This document shows, piece by piece, positions 57,185 to 64,000 of a stretch of DNA of 64,000 nt (positions are counted from its first letter, which is position 1; the number at the start of each line of letters is the position of its first letter). Below the pieces are notes generated by a model that saw only the letters and a list, made by a program, of their open reading frames with translations, had not been told where the DNA came from and made no database searches. Made by a program: the position numbers and the translations under genes. The stretch lies in assembly GCF_900186615.1 (NCBI RefSeq), contig NZ_LT896588.1, positions 762,302 through 826,301 of the forward strand. The letters run 5' to 3'. The stretch is from Parabacteroides bouchesdurhonensis (GTDB taxonomy: Bacteria > Bacteroidota > Bacteroidia > Bacteroidales > Tannerellaceae).

Positions 57185-58510
57185 ATGAATTGGATACAGC
57201 TACTTTCCGGCAAACGCTTCGGAATGGAAGAATATCACGAACGAAAACATGAACGCACGGATTTTCAGAGAGATTACGACCGTTTGATATTCTCTTCTCC
57301 ATTCCGCCGCTTACAGAATAAAACACAGGTCTTTCCTCTTCCGGGAAGTATCTTTGTACACAATAGACTTACGCACAGCCTGGAAGTATCTTGTGTAGGT
57401 CGTTCACTAGGAAATAATGTTGCCAAAGGTTTAATGCAGAAATATCCGGAAGGATGCATTAATTTTCCGGAAATAGGTTCTATCGTTTCAGCAGCCTGCC
57501 TGGCTCATGATATGGGAAACCCTCCTTTCGGACATTCGGGAGAACGTGCTATCTCTGCTTATTTTTTCGAAGGAAACGGAAAGAAGTTAGAAGAAAAAGT
57601 GCGTGAAGAAGGCGGACGCTGGGAAGATTTCGTGCATTTTGAGGGAAATGCCAACGCAATGCGTCTGCTCACTCATCAATTTATAGGTCGGCGCAAAGGA
57701 GGATTCGCTCTTACATACAGTACTCTGGCTTCTATTATCAAATATCCGTACGCTTCTATATCATCCGGCAAAAAAGGAAAATTCGGATTCTTTCAATCCG
57801 AGGAAGAAACCTATATGCAAATAGCGACTGAACTCGGTATTTGCCGGGACAAAAAGGATGAGAATAAATTTGTACGCTATCCACTGGTCTATTTAGTAGA
57901 GGCAGCCGATGATATTTGTTACCAGATCATGGACATAGAAGATGCTTGCAAGTTACATATCCTCACTACCGAAGAAGCTATAAGCCTTTTATTAAACTTT
58001 TTTGAAGGAGAACGCTTGCGACATATCACTAAAGTAATGAAGATGGTAGACGACACCAATGAGCAAATAGCCTATTTACGTTCTTGCATCATAGGTTTAC
58101 TTGTTGACGAATGTTCCCGTATATTCCTCGAGAACGAAGAAAGTTTATTGGACGGCACATACAATACGCCTCTAATAGAACAAATATCGCAGAAAGCGAA
58201 AGAAGCGTATCAGACATGTTCGGATACTGCTTATAAAAAGATATACCGGGCAAAAGAAGTGTTGGATATAGAACTTGCCGGTTATCATATTTTCAGTCAT
58301 TTGATAGACAGCCTGACCGAAGCTGTGATGAATCAGGATCATGCTTATAGCAAATTACTTCTGCAACGCATACCGGAACAATACGACACACATATTCCAT
58401 CTACCTATGGTAAGATTCAATGCGTATTGGATTATATATCCGGAATGACGGATGTGTACGCATTGGATTTATACCGAAAGATAACAGGCATGAGCCTTCC
58501 TGCCGTATAA
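57185..58510 (+). CDS. dgt: Deoxyguanosinetriphosphate triphosphohydrolase-like protein
   Basis: 441-residue HD-domain enzyme that cleaves dNTPs to deoxynucleosides and triphosphate. Metal ligands are H64 (NRLTHSLEV), H108-D109 (CLAHDMGNPPFGHSGE) and a later D in YLVEAADDICYQIMDIEDA. The opening FQRDYDRLIFSSPFRRLQNKTQV is the family's N-terminal signature. It controls dNTP pools; substrate range in this subgroup may be broader than dGTP. It stands alone between two terminators/promoters. Confidence 0.94.
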   Translation: MNWIQLLSGKRFGMEEYHERKHERTDFQRDYDRLIFSSPFRRLQNKTQVFPLPGSIFVHNRLTHSLEVSCVGRSLGNNVAKGLMQKYPEGCINFPEIGSIVSAACLAHDMGNPPFGHSGERAISAYFFEGNGKKLEEKVREEGGRWEDFVHFEGNANAMRLLTHQFIGRRKGGFALTYSTLASIIKYPYASISSGKKGKFGFFQSEEETYMQIATELGICRDKKDENKFVRYPLVYLVEAADDICYQIMDIEDACKLHILTTEEAISLLLNFFEGERLRHITKVMKMVDDTNEQIAYLRSCIIGLLVDECSRIFLENEESLLDGTYNTPLIEQISQKAKEAYQTCSDTAYKKIYRAKEVLDIELAGYHIFSHLIDSLTEAVMNQDHAYSKLLLQRIPEQYDTHIPSTYGKIQCVLDYISGMTDVYALDLYRKITGMSLPAV

Positions 58511-58534
58511 ATAACAGAACCATTATATAAAAAT

Positions 58535-58565
58535 AAGCCTCGTTGGTTAATTACCAGCGAGGCTT
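58535..58565. terminator. Bidirectional terminator between dgt and surface-protein gene 2
   Basis: AAGCCTCGTTGGT (58535-58547) pairs with ACCAGCGAGGCTT (58553-58565) with one G-T pair and a 5-nt loop. Plus-strand reading continues GTTTTTT and minus-strand reading ATTTTTA, so it can end both convergent messages. Confidence 0.85.
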
Positions 58566-58666
58566 GTTTTTTATCCGCTTTCCTTTCTCTCGAGAGTACT
58601 GACAGAAGAACTTATTTTTATTACTTAGATATTAAATACTGCTTTTTCGCCTATCTCAGGTTACTG

Positions 58667-58692
58667 AACGGCTCTCCCGAAGGAGAACCGTT
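58667..58692 (-). ncRNA. Conserved 3' UTR hairpin of surface-protein gene 2
   Basis: AACGGCTCTCC / GGAGAACCGTT around a CGAA/UUCG tetraloop; the message-strand loop is C(UUCG)G, an unusually stable type. It matches the hairpin after gene 1 in sequence, surroundings (TTACTGAACGGCTCTCCCGA shared) and distance from the stop. No U-run follows directly, so it may protect the mRNA 3' end. Confidence 0.6.
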
Positions 58693-58737
58693 ACACAGAA
58701 TTCTTAAATTATTTGATTTTTCAAATCTTTATTTTTC

Positions 58738-61545
58738 TTAGTCAACTACAGTCTTAACAACTTCGCTACCAACTTTAACGATAACTACGCCAGAAGTCGC
58801 AGGAATTGTTTCAGCATCAGAAGTAGCAACTACTGTAGTGTTATGACCAACAACGTCTGATACGATGATAGTCTTACCTGCTGCACCGTATACGGTTACG
58901 TTACCTTCGCCAGCTACTACACTGATAGTGTTAGCTTCAATAGCGTCGTTTGATGTAGGAGTGTCAACTGTCTTAGTTGTGAATGCCAAAGCATCGTCTG
59001 AATTAACAAGGATTATTTTACCATTATCCTGTTTCATACATTTGCCATTAGCAGCTTCAATCAACATTTCACCATCAGCCGGAGTTGCACGGAATGCAAA
59101 TACAGCCTTATTGTTTGCCATCTTAACAGTATCAGGTTTTGCATCCAAATCTTTACGGTTGTAAACCAATAAAGTATCTTTATCTATGCCATATTGTTTT
59201 GCAAGGATGAATTCCAAGTTACCGTCTTTATCAACATTCAGATAGTTAGCCATTACATCACCTGATGTTTCAGCCTTCAAATTCAAACCGGCAGTTGTCA
59301 TAATATAGAACAACGGTTTCTTAGGATCTGTTACTTTAGCTGTATCAATGAACAATGAATAAGTTGCATCCATTTCAGTTTCAGATTTCAATACAGGCTT
59401 GAAGTCATCACTCATACCGATCATCAATGATGTATTTTCAGTAGAAGTAATCTGCATGTGAGCAGAAGAATTCTTTGTTACATTTACATAATCAGGAGCA
59501 GCAGGAGTTACAATCTTGAAGTAACCGGAAACGGTTGAGTTCATAGATGTAGGAGCCAAGTTTGCACCTGAACCTGCAATTGTTACAACAGAATCAGCAC
59601 TTGCTAATGCCTCATAAGAAACAGGAGCAGTAAACTGTGTTCCATTAGGTTGAGCAATTACCAACTGATATTCACCCGCATTCTTTGTAGCACGGAAATA
59701 AACAGCAGTAGAGTCAAAACCTACAGTCTGATTAGTCTTCATCATACGGAATACTTTGTCTCCAGCTTCATTGTAATTGTAACCCATTACGCGTTGGTCA
59801 CCAAATTGTTCTTTCAATAAATAAGCAGAACGAACTAAATCATTTGCTCCAAATTTATTATCAGTTGCACCGTTAGCAGCAACCAGTTTAAACTTCATAG
59901 CATCAGATTCATCCATTGCTTTAGCCTTAACCATTGAGTCACCAGAAGCAACATATACGTAAGCATCTGTACCCAGAGGAGTTACGAACTGCAACTTAAC
60001 AGAAAGAGTAGACAATTCAGTTGCTGTGAAATGCTTGTAACCAAGATATTTATCTTTAACAATAGCATCATCAATAGCTGTTAACTTAACAGTATCGCCA
60101 TTTATAGCATAGTTTCCATCTACTGCATAAACAAAAGCGTTTGAAGTTGTCACACTCTTATCATCTCTGTTTACCAGCTGATAACGGCCAGCACCATCTT
60201 TCAATACAGACCATTGAGTAGAAGGCATCAAATCTGAATATTCACCAACATATTGGATAGCAGAACCAGATTGTCCTAGCAAAGAAGCCCAATATTTACC
60301 ATTATTATCTTTGCTAGCACCTTTTACTACTTGTACATAATAAGACTTTGTTACATCAATATCAGCTTTTGTGCCTGCACCTAAAGTAATATAAGGAAGA
60401 GCATCTTCATTAGCAACAGGAGAAGTAGTAAGAACTTTCGTACCTGCACTACCTAAATATCCCCAAGCTACATTTGAAGGTACAGTTGCTGTTGTAGCAG
60501 ATGTAGCATCAGCATTATTAAATGAACCCGGAGTGTTTACACGAATAATTAAAGAGTCTCCTGCAATACGTCCTGTATTCATTTCAATAGCAAACAGATA
60601 AGTTGCTAAAGCACGACCTGCAGCAGCAACAGTATCAACAGGTGTTCCTGCAACTGTTCCATAAACAGGATCACCATCTGCATGGCGACCTAATGAATCC
60701 ACGCTAAATACGAATCCAGCACCAGCAGCCCAAACTGCAGCACCTTGTGTCTTATGTTGTACTGTATCAGCAACAATAAACAATGTATCTGTCTTAAACT
60801 TTGTACCAAAATCCTTTTTAGCATCTATAACCTGAAGCATGATTGAGTCACTTGCAGCAGCTTGACCAGCAGATTTACCTTCTTCACTACTACCTGTAAA
60901 ATCAATAGCTTTAATTTTATATTTTGTAAACAAATTGCCATTGATATCGCCACCGAATGCCAATTGGAAGAAATTACTGTTTTGTTGATTCAGATACTCA
61001 GCAGACAATTTAATGTTACCAACCTCTGTTGCTGTCCAAGTTGTAGCAGCAGTAGCATTTTTCTTCACTTTTACTGTACCTCCGTCTAAGATCATGGAGA
61101 ATACATCATTACCAATCTTAGCCTGAATAGGACCGTTTGCTGTTGTTTTCCAACCCCATTCTGTGATAGGATCTTTATCTACTACGATAGCATTAGCATC
61201 CTTAGCCGGCAAATTTATCTTAGCACGAGTTGCCTTATTTTCAAAAGTAAAAACAGAATCGCCTGTTGTTTTTTGGACGTCAACTGTAAGTTTCCACATA
61301 CATGAGTCCAAAGAAATTACTTCTGTAAAGTTTGCAGTACCTGCAGCAGCAGACATTACTTTGATACTGTCATGTCCGTCACGTTTGTCAGCAGCAAGGT
61401 AATCTGTCCCATTTACAATATGGTAATACTTATCAGCAGGAGCAAGTTGAGTTGCAATATCAGTACCAGGTGTAACCTGTGCACTTGCTGAGAAGCTACC
61501 GGCTACCAGAACAGCAGCCAAAAGAGTAGAAAATCTCTTGTTCAT
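58738..61545 (-). CDS. Large secreted surface protein 2 with DUF6383-type C-terminal domain (putative S-layer protein)
   Basis: 935 residues with a signal peptide (MNKRFSTLLAAVLVAGSFSASA). The middle is beta-rich and unlike protein 1 except for scattered blocks, such as KDKYLGYKHFTATELS against EKLGYKWLKPSDL. The last 70 residues (IEANTISVVAGEGNVTVYGA ... TSGVVIVKVGSEVVKTVVD) match protein 1 at most positions and look like a T9SS type A sorting domain. About 15 D(S/T)(A/I/L/V/M/T) glycosylation motifs are present. Its promoter segment faces the gene as read here, so it appears ON. Antigenic alternation with protein 1 is inference. Confidence 0.85.
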   Translation of the reverse strand: MNKRFSTLLAAVLVAGSFSASAQVTPGTDIATQLAPADKYYHIVNGTDYLAADKRDGHDSIKVMSAAAGTANFTEVISLDSCMWKLTVDVQKTTGDSVFTFENKATRAKINLPAKDANAIVVDKDPITEWGWKTTANGPIQAKIGNDVFSMILDGGTVKVKKNATAATTWTATEVGNIKLSAEYLNQQNSNFFQLAFGGDINGNLFTKYKIKAIDFTGSSEEGKSAGQAAASDSIMLQVIDAKKDFGTKFKTDTLFIVADTVQHKTQGAAVWAAGAGFVFSVDSLGRHADGDPVYGTVAGTPVDTVAAAGRALATYLFAIEMNTGRIAGDSLIIRVNTPGSFNNADATSATTATVPSNVAWGYLGSAGTKVLTTSPVANEDALPYITLGAGTKADIDVTKSYYVQVVKGASKDNNGKYWASLLGQSGSAIQYVGEYSDLMPSTQWSVLKDGAGRYQLVNRDDKSVTTSNAFVYAVDGNYAINGDTVKLTAIDDAIVKDKYLGYKHFTATELSTLSVKLQFVTPLGTDAYVYVASGDSMVKAKAMDESDAMKFKLVAANGATDNKFGANDLVRSAYLLKEQFGDQRVMGYNYNEAGDKVFRMMKTNQTVGFDSTAVYFRATKNAGEYQLVIAQPNGTQFTAPVSYEALASADSVVTIAGSGANLAPTSMNSTVSGYFKIVTPAAPDYVNVTKNSSAHMQITSTENTSLMIGMSDDFKPVLKSETEMDATYSLFIDTAKVTDPKKPLFYIMTTAGLNLKAETSGDVMANYLNVDKDGNLEFILAKQYGIDKDTLLVYNRKDLDAKPDTVKMANNKAVFAFRATPADGEMLIEAANGKCMKQDNGKIILVNSDDALAFTTKTVDTPTSNDAIEANTISVVAGEGNVTVYGAAGKTIIVSDVVGHNTTVVATSDAETIPATSGVVIVKVGSEVVKTVVD

Positions 61546-61620
61546 AATTCAAAAATTTAATATTAATACTAAAGTGTAATTGTAATCTTATATACTAAAG
61601 TTCATATACAAATGAATAGG
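61546..61620 (-). promoter_or_regulatory. 5' leader of surface-protein gene 2
   Basis: AT-rich leader with blocks shared with the leader of gene 1 (TTTAATATTAATAC, AAAGTGTAAT, AATAGGGAAAACG-type end). With the promoter at 61648-61655 the 5' UTR would be about 95-100 nt. Confidence 0.5.
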
Positions 61621-61814
61621 GAAAACGTTCCTTTTCTCTATTCATTGCAAAGGTACATGTTTCTTTTATTCCTGCAACCCTTTTTAGATAATTTTTCGTC
61701 GTTCTATCTGCTTTCTTATCAATAATATAACTTATTCAATACAAAACAACCGCTTCACTTAACAAAGGGCGCTCGGAAGGGGTAAAAAATGACTAATCTA
61801 GACCAACGTTTTCT
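61621..61814. promoter_or_regulatory. Probable invertible promoter segment 2 (ON orientation)
   Basis: Arms 61621-61646 and 61789-61814 align at 18 of 26 positions (shared GAAAACGTT and TCATT ends). Within, on the minus strand, -33 TTG (61675-61677), 19-bp spacer and -7 TACCTTTG (61648-61655) point at the gene. The interior is homologous to segment 1 in inverted orientation (shared TTGTTTTGTA, TTGATAAGAAAG, GAATAAAAGAAA). Confidence 0.8.
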
Positions 61815-62351
61815 TTATGCATTAATTTATGCCCATAAACATCTATATTTCAAGCAATAACAATTAATATACAGACTTTTTATTAAAAGACTCCGCATCT
61901 TTCTATATATAATGTACGCGCGTACATTAGAATATATACCTCTCCAATGGAATCAAGACGAATACACATCTATAAAAATGTTTTTTTTAATGATTTCAAA
62001 ATTCAATATACCTGTCCAATCATAAAAAAAGGTAGTACCAACAGATGTAAAAGCACATTTTGCAGAATAAGAATTTTCTCAATACTACTTGGAATATAAG
62101 GCTTAAAGCAATATATCTTCTGTAATAACTGTAGAGTAAAAAATAAGAACAAATATCAGGAATCGGATAGAACAGATAGAAAAAGGTCTTCTCATTAACA
62201 GTTACCGCCATTTCCCACCCGTAGTATACAGATAAGAAATAACGATAGCTATCAATCAAAAATGATTCTGATGATTTTTATGAGTCCGATAAATTGATAA
62301 GGAATTTAGGCTTTCTATACGGAAATAAAGGCAAATAGAGAGAAAACCTTT
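61815..62351. other. Gene-poor AT-rich region before rsgA 3' end
   Basis: 537 bp. The only clear structure is the 20-bp palindrome at 61910-61929. A 79-codon minus-strand frame (62020-62259) is hydrophobic, AT-driven and unlike any family I know. Confidence 0.6.
61910..61929. promoter_or_regulatory. 20-bp perfect palindrome beyond switch 2
   Basis: TAATGTACGCGCGTACATTA, 95 bp outside the distal arm of switch 2; counterpart of the 18-bp palindrome at 43549-43566. Confidence 0.6.
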
Positions 62352-63284
62352 TCAATATTCCTCGCGGTATTTACTTTCTTCTTTGTCGTCAAGAATGCTA
62401 AGGTAACTTTTATAACGGGATTCACTGATATAATGGCCATCTACAGCCTTTAAGACAGCACAACCAGGCTCATGACGATGAGAACAGTTATTAAACTTGC
62501 AGTTTGCAGAAAACTTAAATATTTCGGGGAAATAATGTGAAACTTCCACACCCTCCATTTCAATTGTACCAAACCCTTTGATACCCGGAGTATCTATCAG
62601 ATAGCCGCCATGAGGAAGAGAGATCATTTCGGAGAAGGTGGTGGTATGCATTCCCTTATTGTGATATTCGGATATATTACCGGTACGAAGGTTGACCCCC
62701 GGTATCAATTTATTAATTATCGTAGATTTACCGACTCCCGAATGTCCGGACAACAATGTTATTTTACCCTGTAAATCAGCCCTCAAGGCATCTAGTCCTT
62801 CTTCACTACGGGCACAGAGTTTGGAGCATGGATAGCCAATCGTGGTATAAAGTTTAATCAGGCCTTCCATATACTCACGGTCTTCCGCTCCGTAACGGTC
62901 TATCTTATTAAAAACGAGTTTCACAGGAACACGATATGCTTCGGCCGTTGCCAGAAAACGGTCGATGAAAATTGTAGTAGTTATCGGATAATTAACAGTC
63001 ACAATCAGCATAGCCTGATCTACATTGGCAGCGATGATATGAGACTGCTTGGATAAATTAGAGGCACGACGGATAATATAATTTTTGCGATCTTCGATGT
63101 TAGAAATAAAAGCCGTTCCCTCTTTATTTTCCTCTATTTCCACACGGTCGCCTACCGCGACAGGATTAGTGCTGCGAATATCTTTTAAACGAAAATTGCC
63201 TTTGATCTTACTTTCAACATCGCGGCCATCATCCGTATGAACCGTATACCAGCTACCTGTATTTTTAACAACCAATCCTTTCAT
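62352..63284 (-). CDS. rsgA: Ribosome small subunit-dependent GTPase A
   Basis: 310-residue circularly permuted GTPase that checks late 30S maturation. N-terminal OB fold ([19 protein letters not shown]), then G4 NKID at 126-129, G1 GHSGVGKST at 180-188 and G3 DTPGIKG, in the permuted order of the family. The C-terminal zinc site is visible as [14 protein letters not shown]. It follows frr, with a terminator hairpin between the two. Confidence 0.97.
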   Translation of the reverse strand: MKGLVVKNTGSWYTVHTDDGRDVESKIKGNFRLKDIRSTNPVAVGDRVEIEENKEGTAFISNIEDRKNYIIRRASNLSKQSHIIAANVDQAMLIVTVNYPITTTIFIDRFLATAEAYRVPVKLVFNKIDRYGAEDREYMEGLIKLYTTIGYPCSKLCARSEEGLDALRADLQGKITLLSGHSGVGKSTIINKLIPGVNLRTGNISEYHNKGMHTTTFSEMISLPHGGYLIDTPGIKGFGTIEMEGVEVSHYFPEIFKFSANCKFNNCSHRHEPGCAVLKAVDGHYISESRYKSYLSILDDKEESKYREEY

Positions 63285-63314
63285 CCGTCTTTTTGTTTGT
63301 ATAATAAAAAATAA

Positions 63315-63334
63315 GGGCGAAACATTTTTCGCCC
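63315..63334 (-). terminator. Terminator after frr
   Basis: GGGCGAAA / TTTCGCCC 8-bp perfect stem with a 4-nt loop, then TTATTTTTT on the minus strand, 8 bp after the frr stop. Only about 30 bp remain to rsgA, so rsgA may rely on read-through. Confidence 0.8.
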
Positions 63335-63342
63335 CTACTAAT

Positions 63343-63906
63343 TTATACTGTCATAATTTCTTTTTCTTTCGCAGCGTAGAGGTCATCTACTTTCTTTATA
63401 TACTTGTCGTGTATCTTCTGAACTTCGGCTTCGGCATCTTTTTCCACATCCTCAGGAACATTGTCCGTTTTGATGCTCTTTTTCAATGCTTCAATTGCGT
63501 CACGACGGGCATTGCGGATACTTACCTTAGCCGTCTCAGCTTCTTGCTTGGACTGTTTTGCCAATTGGCGACGGCGTTCTTCTGTCAATGGTGGAATACC
63601 TAAACGAATCATTTCCCCGTTGTTTTCGGGTGTGATACCCACTTCCGAGTCCATGATAGCCTTTTCAATATCACGAATGATGTTCTTTTCCCAAGGAGTA
63701 ATCAGGATCGTCTTCGCATCCGGTACGGTAACCGTAGCAACATTTGCCAAAGGAACAGGACTGCCATAATATACAACCCTAACGCCATCAAGAATTTTAG
63801 GATTCGCCTTTCCTGCACGGATATGGGCTAACTGTTCATCAAGATAACTAATAGCAAACGTCATTTTCTCCTCCGCTGCTTTTACATACTGCTTTGTATC
63901 TACCAT
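63343..63906 (-). CDS. frr: Ribosome recycling factor
   Basis: 187 residues from the ATG at 63906 ([19 protein letters not shown]), the normal length; the frame open upstream overlaps the promoter. RRF splits post-termination ribosomes with EF-G. Family blocks: [37 protein letters not shown], and [20 protein letters not shown]. The gene that often precedes frr (pyrH) would lie beyond the window and is not seen. Confidence 0.97.
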   Translation of the reverse strand: MVDTKQYVKAAEEKMTFAISYLDEQLAHIRAGKANPKILDGVRVVYYGSPVPLANVATVTVPDAKTILITPWEKNIIRDIEKAIMDSEVGITPENNGEMIRLGIPPLTEERRRQLAKQSKQEAETAKVSIRNARRDAIEALKKSIKTDNVPEDVEKDAEAEVQKIHDKYIKKVDDLYAAKEKEIMTV

Positions 63907-63942
63907 AGTTGTACGTTTATATATTGCCGTTTTTTTGATTAA

Positions 63943-63973
63943 CAAAAGTAATAAACATTTTGATATTTACAAA
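63943..63973 (-). promoter_or_regulatory. Promoter of frr
   Basis: Minus-strand -33 TTTG (63970-63973), 19-bp spacer, -7 TACTTTTG (63943-63950): a full match to the Bacteroidota promoter, 36 bp before the ATG. Confidence 0.65.
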
Positions 63974-64000
63974 AATATTCGGATAATGTACTAAGTTCCT

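Noticed and set aside
62020..62259. 79-codon minus-strand frame in the region before rsgA
   Set aside because: Rich in F, Y, L and I as expected from AT-rich noncoding DNA; no recognisable family, no promoter box or clear ribosome binding site.

Overview
The window comes from a Bacteroidales genome, most likely Parabacteroides. Promoters carry the Bacteroidota -7 box TAnnTTTG and Shine-Dalgarno sites are weak. There is a SusC/SusD pair, a 2,472-residue SprA, a fused MurF-Alr, glycine-lipid acyltransferases, and two very large secreted proteins with a shared C-terminal domain (recalled as DUF6383, typical of Parabacteroides). The genus call is inference. No tRNA, rRNA, CRISPR array, insertion sequence or prophage was seen.

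Layout. 1-14,670 (minus strand): a compact division and cell wall (dcw) operon, rsmH-ftsL-ftsI-murE-mraY-murD-ftsW-murG-murC-ftsQ-ftsA-ftsZ, with ftsZ cut by the window edge. mraZ is not at its usual place, and murF lies at 45 kb fused to alr. 15.2-23.5 kb: a secreted glycosidase-like protein, the glsA-glsB acyltransferase pair, a DUF4434 and a DUF3109 protein, gpmI and a YgjP-like metalloprotease. 23.6-39.5 kb (minus): a stand-alone TonB-dependent receptor, sprA, ruvA, trkH, trkA and dxs. 44-49 kb (plus): a GSCFA protein, murF-alr, fabI and a threonylcarbamoyl-AMP synthase. 49-57 kb (minus): a GH2 enzyme and a susD-susC pair that look like a small glycan-use locus. 57.2-58.5 kb: dgt. 62.3-63.9 kb (minus): rsgA and frr.

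The most striking part is the pair of giant surface-protein genes at 39,828-43,205 and 58,738-61,545. Each is preceded by a segment of about 192 bp bounded by inverted repeats and holding one strong promoter. The two promoter segments are homologous but point opposite ways relative to their genes: the first gene reads as OFF and the second as ON. Both also share 5' leader sequence, a 3' UTR hairpin, a perfect palindrome beyond the switch, a C-terminal domain resembling a type IX secretion sorting domain, and about 15 Bacteroides-type O-glycosylation motifs each. SprA, the type IX outer-membrane translocon, is encoded between the dcw operon and the first of them. This fits the phase-variable S-layer glycoproteins described for Parabacteroides distasonis. 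The degenerate inverted repeat of the second locus, the conserved outlying palindromes, the shared 3' UTR and the nested terminator beyond the first switch deserve a closer look.

Other unexplained structure: a palindromic repeat of about 110 bp present twice (14.9 kb and 51.8 kb), in the same orientation relative to a downstream glycosidase gene; four degenerate 23-bp tandem repeats between trkH and ruvA; and a weak inverted repeat bracketing the susC promoter.
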